Shown here: one piece after another, positions 1-5,762 of the stretch | Numbering within the stretch: position 1 is the first letter of the stretch | Layout of the letters: each line of letters begins with the position of its first letter | Source: Firmicutes bacterium UBA4981 | Lineage (GTDB): Bacteria > Bacillota > SHA-98 > UBA4971 | Direction of reading: 5' to 3' | DNA length: 11,244 nucleotides | Assembly: GCA_002398515.1 (NCBI GenBank) | Contig: DGZL01000122.1 | Coordinates: forward strand, 1-11,244 | The notes under the pieces: generated by a model | Told to the model about the DNA's origin: nothing | The model's input: only the letters and a program-made list of their open reading frames with translations | Database searches by the model: none | Position numbers and translations under genes: made by a program

Positions 1-18
1 GGATACCCTTCCTCAGCT

Positions 19-47
19 GTATACCGTCAATGAGCCAAGCATATAAT
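19..47 (+). promoter_or_regulatory. Candidate sporulation-type promoter of ytxC
   Basis: The -10 box CATATAAT lies at 40-47 and a weak -35 region GTATACC at 19-25, 14 bp apart. The CATA-type -10 with an ATA-core -35 at this spacing resembles the sigma-E class of Bacillus mother-cell promoters, which would fit a sporulation gene. Read as a sigma-A promoter, the -10 is perfect (TATAAT, 42-47) but the -35 is poor. The motifs are seen in the sequence; the sigma factor is inferred from memory of the consensus. Confidence 0.4.
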
Positions 48-72
48 AGACGGGGAAGGGACGTGGTCCTAA

Positions 73-999
73 ATGGAGATTATCGCCATCGGGGTCCAGG
101 ATCATGGCTCCAAAGTGCGGGAAAGACTACTCGCGAAAATCCGGACTCTCGGCGAAAAAGGCATTCATGTTGATATGACCGAGAGGTCCTCCGGACCTCT
201 TACATTTCTATGTCTTAGTATCTCTGACCTGGGTCAGGGTATTCCTGCAGGCCAACGCGACATAGTACGTTACCATGCGGCCAGCGCTCTTGCAGATAAC
301 ATTGTATTTGATATAGAGACGGAAATCATTGAAAAGACCCTTCGCACTCGTTATTCCTATTTCGATGACGAAGAGCGAGAGAAGATTGCAGAATATGTAT
401 TGGATGCGTTGAATCGTCGGAGCCAAGGTGATGACCAAGGCCAAGTCCAAGCAATCACCCGGCGCAGAAATGATGTTCTGTTTACGCTCCTTGACTACCT
501 GGATACCGGCGATTGTCTGATGCTTGAAGGATTCATGCGATTTAGGCTAAAGCGTTATATGGAGCAGATTGAAATAGCCGCAGATGCTGCAGTTGACGAT
601 TTCATGCTTGAGAAGGAATACAATGAATTCATAAGACTACTTAAGTACTTCGTCGATGTGCAAGAACCCAAAATAGAAGAAATCCACGTTATCGCAAAGC
701 CTGACGGACGTTTCAGGCTCCTGGATCAAAACGGCAAAGCAGTGGACAGCGACTACCTTGAAGGTATGCCACTTGAACCAGGACAAAGCGACGTTGATCA
801 CGAGGATCTGCTCATAAGCGCCCTCATTACAGTGTCTCCCAAGAAAATCATCTTGCACGGTTTCCAAGGCAAAAATGCCAATGAAACAATAGCTCGGGTT
901 TTCGATAACAGAGTGACCAGTTGCTCCGGGTGTCATCTTTGTGAGAAGTATCTTGCCAGGCTGCACGCACCTATCGGCGGGCACAGCGATGAGAACTGA
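73..999 (+). CDS. ytxC: Sporulation protein YtxC
   Basis: This 308-residue protein is recognised as YtxC, a sporulation-associated family of unknown biochemical function found in Bacillota. The family signature is in the second half: EGFMRFRLKRYMEQIE at about 152-167, then EKEYNEFIRLLKYFVDVQEP at about 180-199 and EDLLISALITVSPKKIILHG at about 244-263. It ends with a cysteine cluster CSGCHLC (C284, C287, C290) that could bind a metal. There is no signal peptide or membrane segment. The ATG follows GGGGAAGGG at 52-60 with a longish spacer, so the ribosome binding site is only moderate. It sits immediately upstream of thrS, as I recall for B. subtilis ytxC, which supports the identification. 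It probably has its own transcript, because a strong separate promoter for thrS begins just after its stop codon. Confidence 0.9.
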   Translation: MEIIAIGVQDHGSKVRERLLAKIRTLGEKGIHVDMTERSSGPLTFLCLSISDLGQGIPAGQRDIVRYHAASALADNIVFDIETEIIEKTLRTRYSYFDDEEREKIAEYVLDALNRRSQGDDQGQVQAITRRRNDVLFTLLDYLDTGDCLMLEGFMRFRLKRYMEQIEIAADAAVDDFMLEKEYNEFIRLLKYFVDVQEPKIEEIHVIAKPDGRFRLLDQNGKAVDSDYLEGMPLEPGQSDVDHEDLLISALITVSPKKIILHGFQGKNANETIARVFDNRVTSCSGCHLCEKYLARLHAPIGGHSDEN

Positions 1000-1006
1000 C
1001 CCTGAC

Positions 1007-1035
1007 TTGACATAGTCGAGCTCCTCTTCTATAAT
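1007..1035 (+). promoter_or_regulatory. Sigma-A promoter of the thrS T-box transcript
   Basis: A perfect -35 TTGACA (1007-1012) and a perfect -10 TATAAT (1030-1035) are separated by exactly 17 bp. The start of transcription is expected near 1042, about 20 bases before stem I of the T-box. A full-consensus promoter feeding a terminator-gated leader is the expected design for synthesis controlled by attenuation. Confidence 0.92.
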
Positions 1036-1041
1036 TGGCCT

Positions 1042-1336
1042 AATGGTAACAACATAACGTATAAGCGATGATGAGGACGAGTAAGTGAATAAGCGGCTGA
1101 GAGAGAGCAAGGGTCAGGAGGCTGAAAGCCCTTGCCGGCAAGCTGCACTGAAAACCACCTCTGAGTTTCCCGGTGAACGCACACCTCACATTGGGCAGCC
1201 AGTAGCCGGAGACAGTTGCGCCTGTTAAAGCGCATGTTGAGTGGATGCCGAAGGCTGAAGGCCGAAGACGGCATCAATTTGGGTGGAACCGCGAGAAGAC
1301 CCTCGTCCCTGGATATTTCCGGGGCGGGGGTTTCTT
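1042..1336 (+). ncRNA. T-box leader RNA, threonine-specific (thrS)
   Basis: This cis-acting riboswitch senses uncharged tRNA-Thr. Stem I begins near 1065 with the GATGAGGACGAGTAAG region. Aligned with the pheS leader in this window (TGAAaACC here, TGAAgTTC there), the specifier codon is ACC at 1154-1156, a threonine codon. The T-box motif GGGTGGAACCGCG is at 1281-1293; its TGGA would pair with a tRNA ending UCCA. The antiterminator pairs the GGG at 1281-1283 with CCC at 1307-1309, and this competes with the terminator described separately. Uncharged tRNA should stabilise the antiterminator and allow transcription into thrS. Stem boundaries were judged by eye. Confidence 0.93.
1300..1335 (+). 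terminator. Intrinsic terminator of the thrS T-box
   Basis: The arms CCCTCGTCCC (1300-1309) and GGGGCGGGGG (1321-1330) pair over 10 bp, including two G-U pairs, around an 11-base loop. The T-rich tract TTTCTT follows. The 5' arm overlaps the 3' half of the antiterminator, so the two structures exclude each other. Confidence 0.85.
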
Positions 1337-1413
1337 GATTATTCAGGACTCCCATGGCTATTGTGGGATTTATGCTAACACTCATGAAACATGAAACGAG
1401 GTGACGTGTAATT

Positions 1414-3159
1414 ATGTCTATTTCAGAAAAGGATATGGAGATTCTGAGGCATTCAACTTCTCATGTTATGGCTCAAGCGGTAAGAAGGCTCTTTCCTGAG
1501 GTAAAAGTTGCCATAGGACCTGCGATAGAAAATGGGTTCTATTACGACTTCGACAAACCTGAACCCTTCACCCAACAGGACTTAGGTCTTATCGAAGAGG
1601 AAATGCGAAAAATCGTGAAAGAAGACCTGCCTATCGTAGGTAGGGAAGTTCCTCGTGAAGAGGCGCTCGGACTCTTCAATGAGGCAGGCGAGACATATAA
1701 GGTGGAACTCATTCGCGACATGCCTGATGCTGAAGTAGTGATCCTTTATCGTCAAGGTGAGTTCGTAGACCTTTGTCGTGGCCCTCATGTGGAATCTACC
1801 GGCAAAATCAAGGAGTTTAAGCTCCTGAATGTTGCAGGCGCTTACTGGCGCGGTGATGAGAAAAACAAGATGCTCCAGAGAATATACGGGACTGCGTTCC
1901 CTACAAAAGTCGAACTTGACCACTATCTGGAGATGTTGGCGGAAGCTGAAAAGCGTGACCACAGGAGGCTTGGAAAAGAGCTTGATATCTTCAGCCTCCA
2001 TGAAGAAGGCGGCGCAGGTCTTGTGTACTGGCACCCGAAAGGGGGCATTATCAGAAAAGTTATTGAGGATTTTTGGCGCGACGAGCACCTTAAGCGTGGC
2101 TATGACTTGGTATTTTCGCCTCACATAGCGAAACGGGATCTTTGGGAGATTTCAGGCCATTGGGGCTGGTATAGAGAGAATATGTATTCTCCCATAGACA
2201 TCGACGGAGTCGAGTACCTCCTGAAGCCTATGAATTGTCCCTTCCATATCATGATGTACAAGACAAAAACCAGATCTTACAGGGATCTGCCTCTCAGGTG
2301 GGCAGAGCTTGGCACTGTCTATAGATATGAGCGGTCAGGCGTTCTCCATGGAATGCTCCGAGTAAGGGGATTCACGCAGGACGATGCCCACTTGTTCATG
2401 CGCCCGGACCAGCTTGAGGATGAACTTGTGGGTGTAATAGACTTAGTGAAGTTCATGATGGAGTCATTCAGCTACAAAGAATATGACTTTGAGCTGTCAG
2501 TCCGGGATCCTCTGAACAAGGAGCAGTATGTAGGTTCAGACGATGTATGGGAGCTGGCGGAGACCGCGCTTGTCTCAGCTATGAATAGGGCAGGCATCAA
2601 GTTCAGGCGTATGGAAGGGGAAGCCAAATTCTACGGGCCTGCCATAGACGTGCATATCAAGGACGCGTTAGGTCGTGGATGGCAAGGTCCCACAATTCAG
2701 GTGGACTTCAATTTGCCGGAGCGGTTTGATATTAACTATATCGGAGAAGACAATGCACCACATCGGCCTGTGATGATTCACCGTACAGTACTGGGTTCAA
2801 TGGAGCGGTTTGTCGCAGGCCTCATTGAGCACTATAACGGTGCATTCCCAGTGTGGCTGGCACCGGTCCAAGCGCGAATAATACCGATAGCGGATCGCCA
2901 CTTTGATTATGCCAAGGATGTGGAAAAGGCTTTTCGCGATGTGGATCTTCGAGTTGAGACTGATGCCAGGCCTGAGAAGGTCGGGTATAAGATCCGCGAA
3001 GCTCAGGTGGAGAAAATCCCGTATATGATAATAGTCGGCGATAAGGAAATTGACGAAGAGAAGATCGCAGTTCGTTCCAGAACCGAAGGTGACCTTGGGG
3101 TTATGGCATTGCCTGAGTTTGTCGCCAGGATAGTGCGGGAGATCCGGGAAAAGATCTAG
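1414..3159 (+). CDS. thrS: Threonine--tRNA ligase lacking the TGS domain
   Basis: Cytoplasmic class II synthetase that charges tRNA-Thr. At 581 residues it is about 60 shorter than E. coli ThrRS (642). The protein opens directly in the editing (SAD) domain with HSTSH (H13, H17) and CRGPH (C121, H125), the editing-site residues of the family. The catalytic core covers about 190-470: motif 2 includes RYERSG at 304-309, the zinc ligands are C275, H326 and H456, and motif 3 is HRTVLGSMERF at 456-466. The HGTP anticodon-binding domain occupies about 480-581. The start is firm: GAGGTGA (1398-1404) lies 9 bases before the ATG, and the T-box terminator just upstream leaves no room for a coding extension. 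The N-terminal TGS domain is therefore absent rather than mis-annotated. Expression is controlled by the T-box. Confidence 0.97.
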   Translation: MSISEKDMEILRHSTSHVMAQAVRRLFPEVKVAIGPAIENGFYYDFDKPEPFTQQDLGLIEEEMRKIVKEDLPIVGREVPREEALGLFNEAGETYKVELIRDMPDAEVVILYRQGEFVDLCRGPHVESTGKIKEFKLLNVAGAYWRGDEKNKMLQRIYGTAFPTKVELDHYLEMLAEAEKRDHRRLGKELDIFSLHEEGGAGLVYWHPKGGIIRKVIEDFWRDEHLKRGYDLVFSPHIAKRDLWEISGHWGWYRENMYSPIDIDGVEYLLKPMNCPFHIMMYKTKTRSYRDLPLRWAELGTVYRYERSGVLHGMLRVRGFTQDDAHLFMRPDQLEDELVGVIDLVKFMMESFSYKEYDFELSVRDPLNKEQYVGSDDVWELAETALVSAMNRAGIKFRRMEGEAKFYGPAIDVHIKDALGRGWQGPTIQVDFNLPERFDINYIGEDNAPHRPVMIHRTVLGSMERFVAGLIEHYNGAFPVWLAPVQARIIPIADRHFDYAKDVEKAFRDVDLRVETDARPEKVGYKIREAQVEKIPYMIIVGDKEIDEEKIAVRSRTEGDLGVMALPEFVARIVREIREKI

Positions 3160-3168
3160 GTTTCCCGC
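3135..3168 (+). terminator. Weak hairpin at the thrS stop codon
   Basis: Two overlapping pairings are possible: GCGGGA-GATC (3135-3144) with GATC (3153-3156) and TCCCGC (3163-3168), or CGGGAAA (3145-3151) with TTTCCCG (3161-3167). The thrS stop codon (3157-3159) lies inside. No T-tract follows, so this may be only an inefficient terminator or an mRNA 3'-end stabiliser. Confidence 0.3.
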
Positions 3169-3171
3169 CAC

Positions 3172-3201
3172 TGATAGACGTTGATAGACGTTGATTGACT
3201 A
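3172..3201 (+). repeat. Tandem 10-bp repeat running into the infC -35 box
   Basis: TGATAGACGT occurs twice back to back (3172-3181, 3182-3191). A third, diverged unit TGATTGACTA follows (3192-3201) and contains the -35 hexamer. The period is close to one helical turn. Its function is unknown; it could be a regulator site or chance. Confidence 0.6.
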
Positions 3202-3223
3202 TTGATGTCGGTTATGCTATATT
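3195..3223 (+). promoter_or_regulatory. Sigma-A extended -10 promoter of the infC operon
   Basis: The -35 box TTGACT (3195-3200) and -10 box TATATT (3218-3223) are 17 bp apart, and TGC at 3215-3217 gives an extended -10 element. Transcription should start near 3230. The perfect palindrome CACTATAGTG (3232-3241) lies at or just after the start point. Confidence 0.85.
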
Positions 3224-3229
3224 TAAAAT

Positions 3230-3489
3230 CACACTATAGTGAACTTTCTATTATGGAATGGTAATCTATTTGACGTTGACATTTGAATGAATCCAAGAAG
3301 AAGCCTGCTGCTTCTCACCTTGCAGCGCTTGCCTATTGGTCGGCATTTTTGAGAGTGCCTTCCACAATTGGTTATACGGCTGCTAGCAGGGTTATGTAAG
3401 AGCGGAGCCTGCATTCGGGTAACATCCGGGCTCAAACGAAATGTCTCTTACTGTGACTAGTTATGAAAGCGGGCTGCATGCCCGCTTTT
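3230..3489 (+). promoter_or_regulatory. L20-type ribosomal protein leader of infC-rpmI-rplT
   Basis: This roughly 300-base gene-free stretch is the infC leader. Visible helices are AGAAGC/GCTTCT (3299-3304 with 3310-3315, followed by CACCTTGC), GGCATT/AGTGCC (3342-3347 with 3354-3359), GTAAGAG/CTCTTAC (3396-3402 with 3445-3451) and, nested inside it, GAGCC/GGCTC (3405-3409 with 3429-3433), followed by AAACGAAATG. It ends in an intrinsic terminator. In B. subtilis, ribosomal protein L20 binds such a leader, mimicking its 23S rRNA site, and promotes premature termination. The operon content (infC, rpmI, rplT) fits. I recognise the CTTCTCACCTTGC segment and the layout from memory; no covariance search was run. 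Confidence 0.82.
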
Positions 3490-3490
3490 C
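3466..3490 (+). terminator. Attenuator terminator of the L20 leader
   Basis: A perfect 9-bp stem, AAAGCGGGC (3466-3474) with GCCCGCTTT (3480-3488), has a 5-base loop and ends in TTTTC. It sits 43 bases before the infC start, so it can only act as an attenuator for the operon that follows. Confidence 0.92.
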
Positions 3491-3517
3491 ATATCATACT
3501 AGGATTGCAAATACTGT

Positions 3518-3526
3518 AGGGGGTGA
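3518..3526 (+). promoter_or_regulatory. Ribosome binding site fixing the infC ATC start
   Basis: AGGGGGTGA matches AGGAGGTGA at 8 of 9 positions. Its core is about 9 bases before ATC at 3533 but about 21 bases before the next in-frame candidate, TTG at 3545, so it favours the ATC. Confidence 0.85.
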
Positions 3527-3532
3527 GGCACA

Positions 3533-4057
3533 ATCGCCAGAGACTTGAGAGTGAACGATGACATTCGTGCGCGTGAGATCAGGCTGATAGATGAGACAGG
3601 GGAGCAACTCGGGGTTATGGTTATTAAGGAAGGTCTCCGGATCGCAGCCGAGAAAGGCCTTGACTTGGTTGAGGTCGCGCCGAATGCAAGGCCGCCGGTT
3701 TGCCGCTTGATTGATTATGGTAAGTTCAAGTATGAGCAGGCAAAGCGTGAGAGGGAAACCAGAAAAAACCAAAAGATTGTGGATATCAAGGAAGTCAGGA
3801 TGACCCCGAAGATTGAGGGCCATGACTTTCAAGTAAAGGCTAGAAATGCGATTAGGTTCCTTCAAGATGGGGACAAAGTTAAGGCTACTGTGAGGTTTCG
3901 GGGCCGCGAAATCGTTCACGCTGATATCGGGCGAGCGCTGCTTCAGGACCTGGCTGAAGAAGTCAAGGATTATGGGACAGTTGAACGCGAACCCCGAGTC
4001 GAAGGAAGACATATGGTTATGATTTTGGCGCCTTTGGCTTCTAAGCAGAGTCACTGA
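3533..4057 (+). CDS. infC: Translation initiation factor IF-3, ATC start
   Basis: IF-3 binds the 30S subunit, prevents premature 50S joining and checks the initiator tRNA and start codon. The 174-residue product has the normal IF-3 length. The N-terminal domain carries VNDDIRAREIRLID and a GLDLVEVAPNARPPVCRLID-type segment, followed by the lysine/arginine-rich linker KFKYEQAKRERETRKNQK and the C-terminal domain with VRMTPKIEGHDFQVK. The reading I prefer starts at the rare codon ATC, giving IARDLRVNDD after a well-placed ribosome binding site. Non-AUG AUU/AUC/AUA starts are the known hallmark of infC and, in E. coli, the basis of autoregulation through IF-3 start-codon discrimination. Starting at TTG 3545 would remove four residues and leave a poor spacing. 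First gene of the infC-rpmI-rplT operon. Confidence 0.96.
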   Translation: MARDLRVNDDIRAREIRLIDETGEQLGVMVIKEGLRIAAEKGLDLVEVAPNARPPVCRLIDYGKFKYEQAKRERETRKNQKIVDIKEVRMTPKIEGHDFQVKARNAIRFLQDGDKVKATVRFRGREIVHADIGRALLQDLAEEVKDYGTVEREPRVEGRHMVMILAPLASKQSH

Positions 4058-4074
4058 TTCCACATAATCATGAA

Positions 4075-4102
4075 CTGGGCGAGTGTTCCGTAGCGGTCCC
4101 AG
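4075..4102 (+). promoter_or_regulatory. Hairpin before the rpmI ribosome binding site
   Basis: CTGGG (4075-4079) pairs with CCCAG (4098-4102), enclosing a small CCG-tag-CGG helix (4088-4096). It lies two bases before the AAAGGAG ribosome binding site of rpmI. It might modulate rpmI translation or mRNA processing; the stem is short and may be fortuitous. Confidence 0.35.
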
Positions 4103-4121
4103 CAAAGGAGAGAGACATACT

Positions 4122-4316
4122 GTGCCAAAGAAAAAGACGCATCGAGGCGCCGCTAAACGTTTTAAGGTTACCGGCACCGGTAAGATTGTTAGACGTAAGG
4201 CGTGTATGAGCCATAAGACGGGCAAGAAATCATCAAGGGTGAAGAGGCGCTTAAACAGGCCGGCAGTGCTTTCACGTGGAGATGCCGCTAAGGTGAAGAG
4301 GCTTCTTGGCAATTGA
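4122..4316 (+). CDS. rpmI: 50S ribosomal protein L35
   Basis: Small basic protein of the large ribosomal subunit, 64 residues, which is the normal length. The sequence after the start, PKKKTHRGAAKRFKVTGTGK, is the L35 signature, and SHKTGKKSSRVKRRL follows in the middle. I choose GTG at 4122 because L35 always begins MPK(M/L)KT-like. The ribosome binding site AAAGGAG (4104-4110) is upstream with an 11-base spacer. An in-frame ATG at 4083 would add 13 residues foreign to the family and would lie in front of that site. Located between infC and rplT in the conserved operon. Confidence 0.96.
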   Translation: MPKKKTHRGAAKRFKVTGTGKIVRRKACMSHKTGKKSSRVKRRLNRPAVLSRGDAAKVKRLLGN

Positions 4317-4344
4317 CACTATCTTGCAACGCTGCAAGTGCCAA
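4306..4344 (+). promoter_or_regulatory. Hairpin between rpmI and rplT
   Basis: CTTGCA (4323-4328) and TGCAAG (4333-4338) form a perfect 6-bp stem with a 4-base loop. Immediately 3' of it, TGCCAA (4339-4344) can pair with TTGGCA (4306-4311) at the end of rpmI, extending the structure around an 11-base bulge. There is no T-tract, so it is not an obvious terminator; a processing site or translational control element for rplT is possible. Confidence 0.5.
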
Positions 4345-4362
4345 ATCTGAGGGGGAATTGAT

Positions 4363-4725
4363 ATGCCTAGAACTAAAGGCGGTTTCGTTACGAAACGCCG
4401 ACGTAAGAAGGTCCTGAAGAGGGCGAAGGGATTTACCGGCGCGAAAAGTAAGGTGTATCGTCGTGCCAATGAGGCAGTGATAAAGTCTCTTCATTACTCT
4501 TATCGAGATAGACGTAACAAGAAAAGAGATTTTCGCAGGTTGTGGATTACAAGAATAAACGCTGCTGCGCGTATGAATGGCATGTCGTACAGCCGATTTA
4601 TTAACGGACTGCAGAAGGCCGGAGTTGACATAAACAGGAAAGTCCTTGCTGAGCTTGCCGTTAATGACCAGGAGGCTTTTGGCGAACTAGTGAAGATAGC
4701 TCGCGACAGTGTAGATGATGCCTAG
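4363..4725 (+). CDS. rplT: 50S ribosomal protein L20
   Basis: L20 binds 23S rRNA early in 50S assembly and, in Bacillus and E. coli, represses its own operon. The 120-residue length is normal. The N-terminal basic extension (PRTKGGFVTKRRRKKVLKRA) and the segment RRNKKRDFRRLWITRINAAA are diagnostic, as is the C-terminal RNA-binding half with GMSYSRFINGLQKAGVDINR. The ATG is preceded by GAGGGGG with good spacing. Third gene of the infC operon and the presumed effector of the leader at 3230-3489. The stop codon is 9 bases before the next gene, so the methyltransferase is probably co-transcribed. Confidence 0.97.
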   Translation: MPRTKGGFVTKRRRKKVLKRAKGFTGAKSKVYRRANEAVIKSLHYSYRDRRNKKRDFRRLWITRINAAARMNGMSYSRFINGLQKAGVDINRKVLAELAVNDQEAFGELVKIARDSVDDA

Positions 4726-4734
4726 TGAGGTCGA

Positions 4735-5547
4735 GTGACGATCGAGATTACGATTACCAGTCGACGGAATGCAAGAATATTGGAAGCTCGGAAACTGAAA
4801 CGGCGCCTGCACCGCGAAGAACAGGGTCGGTTCTTGCTGGAAGGTGTCCGTGGAATTGAAGATGCACTGAGTACGGGCGCCAGGATTTGTGAAGTCCTGA
4901 TAAGCCCGTATTTGTTTAGGAACGCCAGGGGATGCGCTTTATATGAAAGACTGGTCGCTGCAGGAATAGAGATCTATGGCGTTACAGAGGAAGTTTTGGA
5001 ACATGTGGCAGATACAGACACTCCTCAAGGTGTAGTGGCAATTGTCGGGATTCCAGATTCAGATCTTTGTCTTCATGGATCTCCTTTGGTTCTGTTAGCT
5101 GACGAAATCAGGGATCCTGGCAACTTGGGCACACTCATTCGGAGTGCAGACGCCTTTGGGTTATCAGGTATGATCCTTAGCGGAGACATTGTAGATCCAT
5201 TTAATTCTAAGTGTGTCAGGGCAACTATGGGCAGCATACTAAGGATGCCTCTTGTAAGTTTCAGAAAAATCAAGGATTCAATTGAATTCCTGAAAAGGCA
5301 TGAGTTTTCAGTAGTTGCAGCCGACACAAAGGCTGATACGTTGTGCTACGATTATAATTTTCGAAAAAGATGCGGGATTCTTGTGGGAAGCGAGGCTTAC
5401 GGCCTTGGTGATGAGGTCCTTAGACTTTGCGATTCAACGGTGAGAATCCCTATGATAGGAGAGGCAGAGTCTCTCAATGCAGGAGTTGCAGGTTCTATCC
5501 TAATGTATGAAGCCTATAGGCAGAGGCAAAGTGAACAGGGTAAGTAA
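4735..5547 (+). CDS. ysgA: SpoU/TrmH-family rRNA 2'-O-methyltransferase, YsgA-like
   Basis: S-adenosylmethionine-dependent RNA ribose methyltransferase with the SPOUT trefoil-knot fold. The 270-residue protein has an N-terminal substrate-binding domain (RRLHREEQGRFLLEG at 23-37) and then the three SpoU motifs: motif 1 DPGNLGTLIRSADAFG (127-142, N130 and R136), motif 2 GILVGSEAYGLGDEV (214-228) and motif 3 RIPMIGEAESLNAGVAGS (237-254). In B. subtilis the homologue YsgA lies upstream of pheS, as here, and to my recollection methylates a G in the 23S A-loop (renamed RlmP). The exact target nucleotide here is an inference. The start is GTG. GAGGT just after the rplT stop gives only a 3-base spacer, so initiation may rely on coupling with rplT. 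No clear terminator follows. Confidence 0.9.
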   Translation: MTIEITITSRRNARILEARKLKRRLHREEQGRFLLEGVRGIEDALSTGARICEVLISPYLFRNARGCALYERLVAAGIEIYGVTEEVLEHVADTDTPQGVVAIVGIPDSDLCLHGSPLVLLADEIRDPGNLGTLIRSADAFGLSGMILSGDIVDPFNSKCVRATMGSILRMPLVSFRKIKDSIEFLKRHEFSVVAADTKADTLCYDYNFRKRCGILVGSEAYGLGDEVLRLCDSTVRIPMIGEAESLNAGVAGSILMYEAYRQRQSEQGK

Positions 5548-5593
5548 GAGGGTATGAGAGGATCCACAGCTAACAATAAGAGAAAGCAGCATG

Positions 5594-5623
5594 TTGCAGA
5601 CAGGCGAGACGCTATGATATAAT
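5594..5623 (+). promoter_or_regulatory. Extended -10 promoter before yqzL and the pheS leader
   Basis: A perfect -10 TATAAT (5618-5623) is preceded by TGA (5615-5617), giving an extended -10 element. The -35 TTGCAG (5594-5599, 18-bp spacer) is weak. The predicted start near 5630 is just before an inverted repeat. No equally good promoter is seen between yqzL and the T-box, so this may drive yqzL-pheS-pheT as one transcript. Confidence 0.75.
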
Positions 5624-5630
5624 TGGTCAA

Positions 5631-5654
5631 CAAGAGTATGCGGAGTAACTCTTG
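5631..5654 (+). repeat. Inverted repeat at the predicted transcript 5' end
   Basis: CAAGAGT (5631-5637) and ACTCTTG (5648-5654) form a perfect 7-bp stem with a 10-base loop. It begins about where transcription from the TATAAT at 5618-5623 would start and ends against GAAAGGG, the likely yqzL ribosome binding site. It could be a 5' mRNA stabilising hairpin, a translational switch or a protein operator. Confidence 0.6.
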
Positions 5655-5672
5655 AAAGGGCGTGGTTCCTGG

Positions 5673-5762
5673 ATGTTAGGCGCTGACTTTTTTTGGCGAC
5701 TCTTTGAGTTGACTGGATCTATTACTGCGTATCTCATCTATAAGATGCTCATCACCCAGTAA
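5673..5762 (+). CDS. yqzL: YqzL-like micro-protein
   Basis: A 29-residue open frame encodes MLGADFFWRLFELTGSITAY followed by LIYKMLITQ. I recognise the pattern ML..FFW..FE.TGSI.AYL.YK of the YqzL-like family, small proteins of unknown function in Bacillota; in B. subtilis yqzL lies near era and recO. The ATG is favoured because the family begins with ML and FFW near the N-terminus. GAAAGGG (5654-5660) is the likely ribosome binding site, with a rather long 12-base spacer. An in-frame TTG at 5652 could extend it by 7 residues. The aromatic, amphipathic sequence is too short for a confident membrane call. It lies between a strong -10 promoter and the pheS T-box, so it may be translated even when the T-box terminates transcription of pheS. 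Confidence 0.75.
   Translation: MLGADFFWRLFELTGSITAYLIYKMLITQ

Noticed and set aside
2..46. Tail of an upstream gene (frame reading DTLPQLYTVNEPSI then stop, or a shorter frame ending at 33)
   Set aside because: Both frames are open from the window edge, but fewer than 15 codons are visible and none matches a family I recognise; real coding cannot be told from chance.
637..1110. 157-codon minus-strand frame across the end of ytxC and the thrS promoter
   Set aside because: It would read through the consensus promoter and into the T-box leader; the translation is low-complexity with no recognisable domain.
1029..1385. 118-codon minus-strand frame across the thrS leader
   Set aside because: The region is fully explained by the Thr T-box (specifier, T-box motif, terminator) on the plus strand.
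1384..1397. Direct repeat ATGAAAC ATGAAAC before thrS
   Set aside because: Two copies of 7 bases next to the ribosome binding site are likely chance; neither ATG is in frame with a supported ORF.
1582..2124. 180-codon minus-strand frame within thrS
   Set aside because: It lies wholly within thrS, whose protein is unmistakable along this stretch, and its translation shows no family features.
3172..3205. Short tandem repeats as a possible CRISPR remnant
   Set aside because: The units are 10 bp and directly adjacent, with no spacers and no cas genes in the window; a promoter-proximal protein site is more likely.
3494..4312. Long open frame of 272 codons on the minus strand opposite infC and rpmI
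   Set aside because: It is the reverse complement of two firmly identified genes, has no ribosome binding site and no recognisable domain; its length follows from the codon composition of the real genes.
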